Assembly (NCBI RefSeq): GCF_003318295.1
Contig: NZ_QOCW01000019.1
Span: 30,823-94,822, forward strand
DNA length: 64,000 bases
DNA from: Bacillus taeanensis
GTDB taxonomy: Bacteria > Bacillota > Bacilli > Bacillales > UBA6769
Direction: 5' to 3'
Part shown: piece after piece, positions 1 through 7,759 of the stretch
How positions within the stretch are numbered: the stretch's first letter is position 1
Layout of the letters: every line of letters begins with the position of its first letter
Program-made: the position numbers and the translations under genes
The notes under the pieces: generated by a model
Told to the model about the DNA's origin: nothing
Database searches by the model: none
Seen by the model: the letters and a program-made list of their open reading frames with translations, nothing else

Positions 1-438
1 GGACCTTACCTATGTGCTCAAGCAGCTGCAAGAGTAATGGTTAAAAATAATAAAGGTATCATCATTAATGTTTCTTCTGAGGCAGGTATGGAAGGGTCTG
101 CTGGACAAAGCGCTTATTCCGCTACAAAAGGTGCTGTTAACGGTTTTACTCGTTCTTGGGCGAAAGAACTCGGCAAATTTAACATTCGTGTAGTTGGGAT
201 TGCACCGGGTATCAATGAACAAACAGGTTTAACAACACCAGCTTATAATGAAGCACTAGCTTATACACGAGGAGTAACAGTAGAGGGCCTTGGAACAGAC
301 TACAGCAAATCAATACCACTTGGACGCCCAGGGAAGTTGGATGAAATTGGCGAGTTGATCACTTATCTAGCTTCAGAACGTGCAAGCTATATTACAGGTA
401 CAACAGTGAACATTTCAGGTGGAAAATCTCGCGGGTAA
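1..438 (+). CDS. Sorbitol-6-phosphate 2-dehydrogenase, SDR family (3' part only)
   Basis: The reading frame is open from base 1, so the gene begins upstream of the window and only about the last 145 codons are visible. They contain the SDR catalytic set: Ser in NVSS, then YSATK with Tyr and Lys four residues apart. The C-terminus reads GTTVNISGGKSRG, an ending typical of the NAD-dependent sorbitol-6-phosphate dehydrogenases (SorF/GutF/SrlD) that convert sorbitol 6-phosphate to fructose 6-phosphate in the cytoplasm. A strong hairpin terminator follows at 531-566. The neighbouring fructose-6-phosphate aldolase and PTS phosphotransfer genes fit a sorbitol or polyol PTS pathway. The SDR family is certain; the substrate is inferred from the C-terminus and context. 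Confidence 0.8.
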   Translation, partial: GPYLCAQAAARVMVKNNKGIIINVSSEAGMEGSAGQSAYSATKGAVNGFTRSWAKELGKFNIRVVGIAPGINEQTGLTTPAYNEALAYTRGVTVEGLGTDYSKSIPLGRPGKLDEIGELITYLASERASYITGTTVNISGGKSRG

Positions 439-530
439 ATAATAAGACTATTTCTATTTAGGTGATGATAAAAGTTCCTTTCTTTTTATATCTACTAATC
501 TATTAAAAATATTAATTGTTTCGCGGGTTG

Positions 531-566
531 TATGAGAGTAACTTATCGAGTTACTCTCATATTTCT
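531..566 (+). terminator. Rho-independent terminator after the SDR gene
   Basis: A perfect 12-bp stem (TATGAGAGTAAC / GTTACTCTCATA) with a 7-nt loop is followed by a short T-rich tail. It separates the dehydrogenase from the aldolase gene, whose start codon is 30 bp further on. Confidence 0.75.
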
Positions 567-595
567 ATAGAAAATAGGACGAAGGAGCAGCGTAT

Positions 596-1279
596 ATGAA
601 ACTGTTAATAGATTCAGCAAATTTACAGAGTATTAGAGAACTACATACATTATTTCCAATCGATGGGGTTACTACAAATCCAACAATTATAGTAAAAGAA
701 AAAAGCCCATTCCTTCCATTATTAAAGGAGATTCGTTCTATTATTGGAGAGGAAAAAATGCTTTTCGCTCAGGTGCTGGATGAAAGAGCAGAAGGTATGG
801 TGGAAGAAGGAATTCATTTAAATGAAGAACTTGGAGGAAATCTTTGTGTGAAAGTGCCGGTTACCGATGAAGGCATAAAAGCTATAAAATTACTAAAAGC
901 AAAAGGGGTTAAAACACTGGCTACTACTATTTACACTCCTATGCAGGCGTTTTTGGCAGCAAAAGCAGGAGCTGAATATGTGGCCCCTTATGTCAACCGC
1001 ATCGACAACCTTACAGGAAACGGAGTTCACGTTGTAAGTGAAATTGTAAAAATGTTTGAACGTCATCAACTTCCTTGTAAAGTAATCGCAGCAAGTTTTA
1101 AAAATACTCAACAAGTACATCGCGTTTGTTTGGAAGGTGCTCACGGTATAACAGCAGCCCCGGATATTATTAAAGCGTTGATTACACATCCTTCAACGGA
1201 GATGAATGTCAAACAATTTGTGAATGAGTGGAAACACTTTTATGGAGAGAGCTGTGACAGCCTCGTTAGGACAAAATAG
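596..1279 (+). CDS. fsa: Fructose-6-phosphate aldolase (transaldolase-family)
   Basis: This 227-residue protein is short like the FSA/TalC branch of the transaldolase family; true transaldolases are about 310 residues or more. It carries Asp6 (LLIDSAN), Gln59 (FAQVLD), the Schiff-base Lys86 (VKVPVT) and Tyr132 (APYVNR). Gln rather than Glu at the water-binding position is the known signature of fructose-6-phosphate aldolase, which cleaves fructose 6-phosphate to dihydroxyacetone and glyceraldehyde 3-phosphate. A GAAGGAG ribosome site precedes the ATG. Standing between a sorbitol-6-phosphate dehydrogenase and ptsHI, it could take the dehydrogenase product directly. The exact physiological substrate in Firmicutes is unproven. 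Confidence 0.85.
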   Translation: MKLLIDSANLQSIRELHTLFPIDGVTTNPTIIVKEKSPFLPLLKEIRSIIGEEKMLFAQVLDERAEGMVEEGIHLNEELGGNLCVKVPVTDEGIKAIKLLKAKGVKTLATTIYTPMQAFLAAKAGAEYVAPYVNRIDNLTGNGVHVVSEIVKMFERHQLPCKVIAASFKNTQQVHRVCLEGAHGITAAPDIIKALITHPSTEMNVKQFVNEWKHFYGESCDSLVRTK

Positions 1280-1358
1280 AAAAAAATGAGAGGAAGCTAT
1301 TTTTCTTGAAACACAATGAGGTCAACATTTATAAAAAGAGTGAAGGAGAGCAATTTAA

Positions 1359-1625
1359 ATGGTAGAAAAAACATTTACAGTTATTGATCAGTCAGGGATT
1401 CATGCACGTCCAGCAACAACGTTAGTGCAGGCAGCAAGCGAATTTGATGCTGATATTCACTTAGAATATAACGGTAAGTCAGTGAATTTAAAATCAATCA
1501 TGGGTGTGATGTCTTTGGCAATTCCAAAAGGTGGGGTTATCAAAATTACAGCTAACGGATCTAGCGATGAAGAAGCAATTGCCGTTCTACAAGATTCTAT
1601 GAAAAAAGCAGGTTTAGCGGAATGA
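1359..1625 (+). CDS. ptsH: Phosphocarrier protein HPr
   Basis: The 88-residue protein has the HPr active site GIHARPAT with the phospho-accepting His15 and the regulatory Ser46 in [10 protein letters not shown], the site phosphorylated by HPr kinase in low-GC Gram-positives. It relays phosphate from Enzyme I to PTS EIIA domains, and as HPr-Ser-P it is a corepressor of CcpA. The start follows GAAGGAG. The stop overlaps the next ATG (ATGA), so it is translationally coupled to ptsI. Because Ser46 is kept, it is a normal HPr rather than a Crh- or FPr-type variant. No EII genes are visible in the window, so which PTS it serves cannot be told. Confidence 0.95.
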   Translation: MVEKTFTVIDQSGIHARPATTLVQAASEFDADIHLEYNGKSVNLKSIMGVMSLAIPKGGVIKITANGSSDEEAIAVLQDSMKKAGLAE

Positions 1626-3367
1626 TGACAAAAGATATTTTAGGTATTGCAGCATCAAGTGGGATTGCGATCGCGAAAGCTTTTCGCTTAGAAAATTCAG
1701 AGTTAACAGTAGAGAAAACAGCCGTAACGAATATCGATCAAGAGGTGGCGCGCTTTAATCAAGCGCTTGAGACATCAAAATCGGAACTAGAAGAAATCAA
1801 AGAACATGCTCATAAAGAACTTGGCGAAGATAAAGCAGCTATTTTTGCTGCGCACCTTCTTGTGTTAAGTGATCCTGAGCTGATCAACCCTATTAAAGGT
1901 AAAATTCAAAATGAGCAGGTGAATGCGGAATTTGCTTTAAATGAAGTAGCAGCAATGTTTATTGATATGTTTGAAACGATGAAGAATGAATACATGAAAG
2001 AACGCGCGGCAGATATTCGTGATGTAACCAAACGTGTCATTGCTCATCTGTTAGGTGTACAAATCCCTAATCCAAGTATGATTTCTGAAGAAGTGATTAT
2101 AATTGCCGAAGATTTAACTCCTTCTGATACAGCACAATTAAATCGTCAATACGTGAAAGGATTTATAACAGACATCGGAGGACGAACATCTCATTCAGCC
2201 ATTATGGCAAGATCGATGGAAATTCCAGCTGTTGTTGGAACAAAAACGGTAACAGAGCAAGTGACCCACGGCACATTGCTTATTTTGGACGGTCTTGACG
2301 GCAAAATAATTGTTGATCCATCTGCTGAAACGATTTCGGATTATGAAAGGAAAAAAGCCGCGTATGAAGCGCAAAAAGCAGAATATGCGAAGCTCGTAAA
2401 TGAACCGACGTTTTCTCAAGACGGTCATCATGTTGAGCTTGCGGCAAACATTGGCACCCCAGCTGATGTGAAAAGTGTCATTGAGAACGGCGCAGAAGGT
2501 ATCGGGCTTTATCGAACAGAGTTTTTATACATGGGGCGCGATAAGCTGCCAACTGAAGAAGAACAGTTTGAAGCTTATAAAGCGGTATTAGAGGGCATGA
2601 ATGGAAAGCCTGTTGTTGTTCGAACGTTAGACATTGGGGGAGACAAAGAGCTTCCATATTTGAATTTGCCAAAAGAAATGAACCCATTCTTAGGGCATCG
2701 TGCAATTCGTTTATGTTTAGATGTTCAGCATTTGTTCCGTACCCAGTTACGCGCATTGCTTAGAGCAAGCGTATACGGCAATCTAAAAGTGATGTTTCCG
2801 ATGATTGCGACATTAGAAGAGTTTCGCGGCGCTAAAGCGATTTTACTAGAAGAAAAACAAAACCTTGAGGCAGAAGGCATTGAGGTTTCAGACAGCATTG
2901 AAGTAGGAATGATGGTTGAAATTCCATCTTCAGCGATTATGGCTGATTTATTCGCAAAAGAGGTGGATTTCTTCTCAATTGGCACAAACGATCTCATTCA
3001 ATATACATTAGCGGCTGACCGCATGAATGAACGTGTTTCTTATCTTTATCAACCGTATCACCCAGCGATTCTTCGTTTAGTTCAGATGGTCATTAAAGCG
3101 GCTCATAAAGAAGGGAAATGGGTTGGAATGTGTGGGGAAATGGCCGGGGATGAAGTAGCGATTCCACTGCTGCTTGGACTTGGTTTAGATGAATTTTCAA
3201 TGAGTGCAACATCAGTTCTCGCGGCACGGAGCCAGATTTCAACTCTATCAAAAGCAGACATTGAGGCAGTTATTGACACCGTTTTAACGATGACAACGGC
3301 TGAAGAAGTGGAGACATTTATAAGAAACACACTCATCAAGTCTCAAAGTCTAACTATGATGAAGTAG
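1622..3367 (+). CDS. ptsI: PTS Enzyme I (phosphoenolpyruvate-protein phosphotransferase)
   Basis: The 581-residue length is usual for Enzyme I. The N-terminal HPr-binding half leads to the swivelling domain with [13 protein letters not shown], where His191 takes the phosphate from PEP. The C-terminal PEP-binding barrel has [25 protein letters not shown] and the active-site Cys of MCGEMAGD. It is cytoplasmic and starts the phosphorelay PEP to EI to HPr to EII. The ATG overlaps the end of ptsH by four bases. No terminator is obvious before the insertion sequence that starts about 90 bp downstream, so the original 3' context of the operon may have been disturbed. Confidence 0.96.
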   Translation: MMTKDILGIAASSGIAIAKAFRLENSELTVEKTAVTNIDQEVARFNQALETSKSELEEIKEHAHKELGEDKAAIFAAHLLVLSDPELINPIKGKIQNEQVNAEFALNEVAAMFIDMFETMKNEYMKERAADIRDVTKRVIAHLLGVQIPNPSMISEEVIIIAEDLTPSDTAQLNRQYVKGFITDIGGRTSHSAIMARSMEIPAVVGTKTVTEQVTHGTLLILDGLDGKIIVDPSAETISDYERKKAAYEAQKAEYAKLVNEPTFSQDGHHVELAANIGTPADVKSVIENGAEGIGLYRTEFLYMGRDKLPTEEEQFEAYKAVLEGMNGKPVVVRTLDIGGDKELPYLNLPKEMNPFLGHRAIRLCLDVQHLFRTQLRALLRASVYGNLKVMFPMIATLEEFRGAKAILLEEKQNLEAEGIEVSDSIEVGMMVEIPSSAIMADLFAKEVDFFSIGTNDLIQYTLAADRMNERVSYLYQPYHPAILRLVQMVIKAAHKEGKWVGMCGEMAGDEVAIPLLLGLGLDEFSMSATSVLAARSQISTLSKADIEAVIDTVLTMTTAEEVETFIRNTLIKSQSLTMMK

Positions 3368-3455
3368 AGAAAAGGGCTAATTTTGAATGAAACTCATTAT
3401 TTAGAATAGAGTGCATGCCGATTAAGCTATGGAATCTATCAAATAATCGGTCATA

Positions 3456-3719
3456 ATGAACCTCCTCTCCCTACCGCTTCGCGCTTGAGGAAGGGGTTTC
3501 CTGTTTGAAGTTCACAAGTCCAAAAGCCGTCCTAGCTGGAACAAGTGTCATCAACACTGCCTTTGTGCTTAGAACCAAACATCCCTTTTTTAGGATAGTG
3601 GTCTTCTCGTTTCGTGTCTCCCGACAGAAAACTGCCACCGTAGGCAACTTGTGCGTTTCACAACGAACAAGGGGCGGTTCTGCCCGTCTACTACTTCCTT
3701 TCAGCAGAAAAAGGTCTTC
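3456..3719 (-). ncRNA. Candidate omega-RNA (reRNA) of TnpB, formed by the right end
   Basis: In this family the RNA that guides TnpB is the 3' end of the tnpB transcript plus the right end of the element, and the guide is the flanking DNA just outside it. Here about 260 nt lie between the tnpB stop and the element boundary GAGGTTCAT. They include a GC-rich inverted segment (CCCTACCGC...GCGCTTGAGGAAGGGG). The predicted guide, read on the minus strand from 3455 downward, begins TATGACCGATTATTTG. No promoter or RNA was observed, so the call rests on family knowledge and geometry. Confidence 0.5.
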
Positions 3720-4919
3720 TTAAGCTGAAACTGCAGGTTGTAGATACGTCGGTCGTACATAGATCGGATCATGAAGCGGATAGTAGATCATCTTCCCATA
3801 CAGCTGTTTGGTAAGAATGTTCCTTGCCCCATGAAGATCGCGATGTTCCTTATAACCGCATGGACACTGATAGGTTCGATCACTGACTTTTTTGCGGTTT
3901 CCACAAACGGGACACGTTTGGGACGTAAAATGCTCATCAACTTTTTCAATCGTCATGCCTCTTGCTTTTAGTTTATAGACAAGAAGGGTATATAACTTTC
4001 CAAACGACCAGTTGGACAGCTTCTGATTTGTTTTTTTGCTTCTTTTCTTTTTCGTGTTTCGCTGGACACCTTCTACATCGCCGATGACCACATGATGGAC
4101 GTCATGTTGAAGACACCAGTCCACGAATTGTTTTGTTGTTTTATGAAGCGCGTCTTTTAGTTGTTCGTCACTTTTAGACAGCACATACTTTTTGGCGCGG
4201 TTGTATTTCCGCCATTGTCTGGAGCCTTTTTTACAGCGGCTCATCAGCTTCTGCAGTTCTTTTAGCTTTTTATTTCGTAAACGGTGGATGCTTCTTAGAT
4301 AGCGGCCGGTGATGACAAGGCTGTCACCATTTTCGGTTACACTGGCAATGGTATGAATTTCTCCGGGGTCGATACTTGCGGTGATACCTTGTTGTTTAGG
4401 GGATTCTTCTTCGGTGTTGGTCTCATACGAAAGACAAATCAACCATTTTCGGTCATAAACTAATTCGATTTCTTTCACATTTCCTGGAGGGACTTTAGGG
4501 AGTTTAAGCGTTACTTTCGGCTGACGTTTGCCATTCCATATTCCTAATGAAAGGGTGATTTTCTTTCCTTGGAGGGTAAACGATTGTCCGACCCATTTCG
4601 GGTTGAATACAAATTTATGCTTCCAAGGATAGCGGACATTGAATCCTGATTTTCTCGCTTTTTGGGCGCCTTCTCTTGCTTGAAGGAATTTATGAGCGAC
4701 AGCTTGAATCGTTTGACTGTGAAGGGGATAGAGTCCTTTTATTTCTGTTTGAAGATCGCTTTTGGTAATCCATCCACCGCCAAGCCGGTAGTAATAACGA
4801 GCGATTTGGACACAATCATTCCAAACAACAGCACAAAGACGGCGGATGTCAAACAACTTTTGAATAGTATCAGCAGAAGCGGAAAAAGGAACTTTCATTG
4901 TTCGATACATGGGTTTCAC
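3720..4919 (-). CDS. tnpB: RNA-guided endonuclease TnpB (IS200/IS605-type accessory protein)
   Basis: The 399-residue protein has the OrfB/TnpB layout. The N-terminal WED-like region (VVWNDCVQIARYYY) is followed by a split RuvC nuclease with Asp in SIDPGEIHTIAS, Glu in IGDVEGVQRN and Asp in EHRDLHGARNI. The four-cysteine zinc finger CPVCG...CPCG sits between the last two. Lysine-rich helices in the middle fit RNA binding. All catalytic acids are present and there is no internal stop, so it looks intact. TnpB is known to cut DNA at TAM-flanked sites under omega-RNA guidance, which favours keeping the element in place. The start follows AAGGCACGGAGGTG on the minus strand. Confidence 0.92.
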   Translation of the reverse strand: MKPMYRTMKVPFSASADTIQKLFDIRRLCAVVWNDCVQIARYYYRLGGGWITKSDLQTEIKGLYPLHSQTIQAVAHKFLQAREGAQKARKSGFNVRYPWKHKFVFNPKWVGQSFTLQGKKITLSLGIWNGKRQPKVTLKLPKVPPGNVKEIELVYDRKWLICLSYETNTEEESPKQQGITASIDPGEIHTIASVTENGDSLVITGRYLRSIHRLRNKKLKELQKLMSRCKKGSRQWRKYNRAKKYVLSKSDEQLKDALHKTTKQFVDWCLQHDVHHVVIGDVEGVQRNTKKKRSKKTNQKLSNWSFGKLYTLLVYKLKARGMTIEKVDEHFTSQTCPVCGNRKKVSDRTYQCPCGYKEHRDLHGARNILTKQLYGKMIYYPLHDPIYVRPTYLQPAVSA

Positions 4920-5067
4920 CTCCGTGCCTTCATTTTATCACCAAGAACAAATGTTTTTATATAGGAAAATCTTATTATTTCTGAATACCAAAACAAAAAG
5001 CGCCATTCATCCCCCACCTAAAATTCCATCGAATTTTTGAGGAAGGGGACTTCTGGCTGAATTTCGT

Positions 5068-5779
5068 TAAAGAGATTGTTCGTCATTCGGTAAAATCTTT
5101 TCGCGGAGAAAGTGTGCAAAAATCCAAAATAATGGAATATGGCTTATATGGAGACCGCAGCCATGCTTATTTAGACGATACACAAAAAGGAATTTTCTTA
5201 ACCATAAAACAATTCCAAGAAATGGTTCGATATAAAGCGAGATTTGTGGGAGAAGATTCAATGGATGAATATCCTAAAGTGGAAGTAATCACACCTGAGG
5301 GAAAGATTTATGATTGGGAAGATCAAGAATTAATTAAAGAAATGGAAAACAAATCGAAACGAAAAATTTCTACTAAGGAATATACTCCATCACATGTACC
5401 TATTGGACCAATTGCAGTAGAGCATATTCTACTAGCAACAGATGCTTCATTAGAAAAGTTGCAAGAACTATGGGGGAAAGACGAAGTTGATTCGAGACGG
5501 TTTCGTCCTAATTTAGTTATTTCATTAAAGGATAAGAAACCTTTTATTGAAGAAGAATGGATTGGACGACGTATCAAAATAGGAACTCAAGTAGAAATGA
5601 AATTTGTAGAACATTGTAAAAGGTGTATGATTATTGCTGTTAATCCTGATAATGCCGAACGAGATGCAAGTTTACATAAAACGGTTATAAAAGAAAGAAA
5701 CAATAATTTTGGCGTTTATGCTTCTGTAATAAAAATAGGGGACATTCACGTAGATGATGAAGTTCGTCTTCTTGATTGA
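5068..5779 (+). pseudogene. MOSC-domain protein gene, 5' truncated by the IS and frameshifted
   Basis: From 5114 a frame encodes a MOSC-type protein of about 220 residues (GLYGDRSHAYLD, then RRFRPNLVIS and HCKRCMII, where the conserved Cys would bind the molybdenum cofactor sulfur). MOSC proteins normally start with a segment like EIVRHSVKSFRGE. That segment is present just upstream (5067-5099: VKEIVRHSVKSF) but in another frame, because one T is missing near 5100 compared with the expected TCTTTTCGC. The true start codon and first few residues are gone at the IS boundary. GTG at 5114 could still give a shortened product. The family is secure; loss of function is inferred. A sequencing error could explain the frameshift but not the truncation. 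Confidence 0.7.
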
Positions 5780-5828
5780 ATTTTTTACAGAAATAGAAAG
5801 AGTGATTAGAACTCTATAAAATAAAAAA

Positions 5829-5924
5829 GAGCTTAGAGATTCATTCAAAGCACGTTGGTCAGGTGATTATGAAGTTCAAAAAACAGAATGGGTGAAGATT
5901 CTAGGCTTGGAACCTTGCAAATAA
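5829..5924 (+). pseudogene. Unidentified C-terminal coding fragment
   Basis: A short open stretch encodes about 31 residues (starting ELRDSFKARWSGDYEV and ending ILGLEPCK) and then stops just before a terminator hairpin. It has no start codon or ribosome site. It reads like the tail of a degraded gene, but I do not recognise the family. Confidence 0.25.
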
Positions 5925-5933
5925 AACAAAGCA

Positions 5934-5967
5934 GCGCATCACTTGTATTAAAGTGGTGCGCTTTTAT
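5934..5967 (+). terminator. Hairpin terminator of the GCGCATCACTT family
   Basis: The stem GCGCATCACTT / AAGTGGTGCGC with loop GTATTA is followed by TTTTATGTTTT. Near copies of the same hairpin sit at about 42874 and 52947. Confidence 0.75.
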
Positions 5968-6034
5968 GTTTTATAATATTCTGTTTGCTTCATTCACTAA
6001 TCAACAACAGTGTAAAAGAAACGGAGAAAAATAC

Positions 6035-6077
6035 TTACACAACGTCTAATGATTGGATTGGTTATTAAAAATATAAT
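6035..6077 (+). promoter_or_regulatory. PucR-type box with -10: promoter of the YolD-like gene
   Basis: The box TTACACAACGTCTAATGA (6035-6052) is followed by a TATAAT -10 at 6072, 37 bp from the first base of the box. The same box and spacing occur in front of four catabolic transcription units further on. There is no good -35, as expected for an activator-dependent promoter. Confidence 0.65.
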
Positions 6078-6141
6078 GAGCTCATAAGCTTATTGAAGGA
6101 TTTTTGCTGCACAGCATACGAGTTTGAAAGGAGAACAGCAG

Positions 6142-6324
6142 ATGTTTTTAAAAGAACTAACAAAAAATCGTTTCATTACGATTCATTATCATAAAGACGG
6201 AATACTACAAACATGTAAGGGACTTGTTTATAATCTTGATTTATATGAACAAGCTCTTTTATTAAAAGATGAAAGTCAAAAGGTCTGCTCGATTCGCTTA
6301 TCAGAAATAAAGGAAATTCATTAA
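6142..6324 (+). CDS. YolD-like small protein
   Basis: This 60-residue protein starts at the ATG that follows AAAGGAG; a TTG six codons upstream has no ribosome site. The sequence (FITIHYHKDGILQTCKG...IRLSEIKEIH) resembles the beta-barrel half of YolD-like proteins (PF08863), which are usually about 110 residues and often sit beside a Y-family polymerase gene. Here there is no polymerase; the gene instead has the same promoter box as the nearby amino-acid catabolic operons. A clear paralogue of the same length is at 51088, inside the inositol-type cluster. The family assignment is moderate and the role is unknown. Confidence 0.65.
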   Translation: MFLKELTKNRFITIHYHKDGILQTCKGLVYNLDLYEQALLLKDESQKVCSIRLSEIKEIH

Positions 6325-6352
6325 TTGTTGTTTAGTTATTTATAAAAGACTG

Positions 6353-7234
6353 TTAAAAATCCAGTAAGTTGTGATCAGTTAACCATGAGTGGGCACAATC
6401 AATAAATTTTTTAGCGGCAGGCGACATCGTAAGCTTGGTAGCGATGCCGATCGATCGAAAATATTCGCTTTCCAAATTAACAATCCGAATGTTATCGGGA
6501 AGATGAGCTAACGTCATTTCCGGTCTAATGCTGATCCCTAAATTATTTTTTACCATTGCAATGATTGCCTGATCATCTGATACTTTGAATTTTACGTTTG
6601 GTTTAATATTGTTTTCTGTAAAAATTTGTTTGATCTCATTGTCCCAACCTTTGCTTGGCATAATTAAAGGTTCTGTTTGAATTTGTTCAAAGGAAATATG
6701 GTCTTGGTTATGAAGAGGGTGCTCTTCGGATAAAATACAAAGCATTTTATCTTTTTTTAAAGGGAGAAATTTCAGTGATTGTGATGTTGGTGACGTAATA
6801 AAACCACAGTCAATGACTCCGTTTGACACCCAATCCTCCAAGGTCAAGTAATCTCCTTCAAACAATTTAACAGTGATTCCCGGATGAATCTCTTCAAATG
6901 TTTTTATAATATGAGGTAACCAGAGGGCGGCAACACTTGTGAATGTACCTATTCTCACTACCCCTACATCTAACCCCTTTATTGCTGCAGCTTCTTGTTT
7001 CATGCGGTCATGTAAACTCAGAATGTCACGAATATATGTAAGCATTCTCTCTCCATTATGCGTTAACTGAATACCTGATCGTCCTCTTGTTAGTAAAGGA
7101 AATCCTAATTCATTTTCAAGACTAGTAATAGCATGACTAACACCGGATTGTGTTAAATTTAACATTTCGCCTGCTTTTGTAAGACTCCCTGAATCGACAA
7201 CTGCTTGAAAAACTTCAAATCGACTAATTGTCAT
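6353..7234 (-). CDS. LysR-family transcriptional regulator
   Basis: This regulator of about 293 residues has an N-terminal winged helix-turn-helix (FEVFQAVVDSGSLTKAGEMLNLTQSGVSHAI... residues 6-60), a linker helix, and a periplasmic-binding-protein-like effector domain from about residue 90 (GVVRIGTFTSVAALWLPHII). The ATG at 7234 is preceded by AAAGGAG with 7-nt spacing; a GTG one codon earlier is also possible. It is transcribed away from the pucR-type gene across a 525-bp intergenic region and converges on the YolD-like gene. LysR regulators often control adjacent or divergent genes, but which genes it controls here cannot be seen. Confidence 0.88.
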   Translation of the reverse strand: MTISRFEVFQAVVDSGSLTKAGEMLNLTQSGVSHAITSLENELGFPLLTRGRSGIQLTHNGERMLTYIRDILSLHDRMKQEAAAIKGLDVGVVRIGTFTSVAALWLPHIIKTFEEIHPGITVKLFEGDYLTLEDWVSNGVIDCGFITSPTSQSLKFLPLKKDKMLCILSEEHPLHNQDHISFEQIQTEPLIMPSKGWDNEIKQIFTENNIKPNVKFKVSDDQAIIAMVKNNLGISIRPEMTLAHLPDNIRIVNLESEYFRSIGIATKLTMSPAAKKFIDCAHSWLTDHNLLDF

Positions 7235-7759
7235 CACTTTTCTCCTTTAAGTATTAATTTATCTCATGTATAAGATTATAAACATTCATTTTACTTATGT
7301 AAAACCTGTAAGTTATACTGAAAATAAGAGATTGAACTTTAGCTGAATGTTCTAATCTTAGTTTTATTGCAAGTTCAAAAAAAGTTAATTATTTTTTTAG
7401 AATAATTGAAAGCGCTTTAAATTTAATCGGGTAATAATCGATTTTCAATTATTTTTTAGTTTGTTTAATTAATATTGTTTTATTTTTCTAGTTGAAAATC
7501 TCTTTAATAAGCGATTTTAAAAGACTTTTTCTTCGTGTTGAGAATTGTTTTAAAAATAGTATGGGAGAATATATAACCACATTATGGAAAGTTTATATAA
7601 TTTTATAGATATAATAAATAATAAGCTAAGAGTAAATGAACAATCTCAATCATAAATTGATGAAGTGAATTGATAACCATTACTTATAAAATGTTATAAA
7701 GAAGTCGGCTGCAAAAAAATCTTTACCTTTTTCCAACACTTAAGTAGGGGGAATTTTTA
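7235..7759. promoter_or_regulatory. Long AT-rich divergent intergenic region with a cre-like box
   Basis: No gene is visible. The region separates the LysR and PucR genes and so should hold both promoters. TTGAAAGCGCTTTAAAT at 7406-7422 matches the CcpA cre pattern and is nearly palindromic, which suggests carbon-catabolite control of the pucR-type regulator. The conserved 18-bp box of the island is not found here, so there is no sign of direct autoregulation through it. Confidence 0.5.

Larger units (their letters stand above)
3456..5067 (-). mobile_element. TnpB-only IS of the IS200/IS605 (IS1341-like) group
   Basis: One tnpB gene on the minus strand lies between two structured ends and no tnpA is present. 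The ends are defined by comparison with a deleted copy at 34501-34559, whose two halves match this element's two ends and join at the shared repeat TTGAGGAAGGGG (here at about 3485 and 5035). The 5' side, read on the minus strand, is preceded by TTTAA and begins CGAAATTCAGCC. The 3' side ends GAGGTTCAT. This family makes no target duplication, and none is seen. The insertion has removed the beginning of the adjacent MOSC gene. It probably needs a TnpA in trans to move. Confidence 0.8.

Noticed and set aside
893..1189. Minus-strand open frames inside fsa, ptsI, ald, mmsA and other genes
   Set aside because: They are shadows of strong plus-strand coding regions with clear family motifs and have no ribosome sites.
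3505..3723. A 72-codon plus-strand open frame at the right end of the IS
   Set aside because: It lies opposite the predicted omega-RNA region, has no ribosome site, and its composition is not protein-like.
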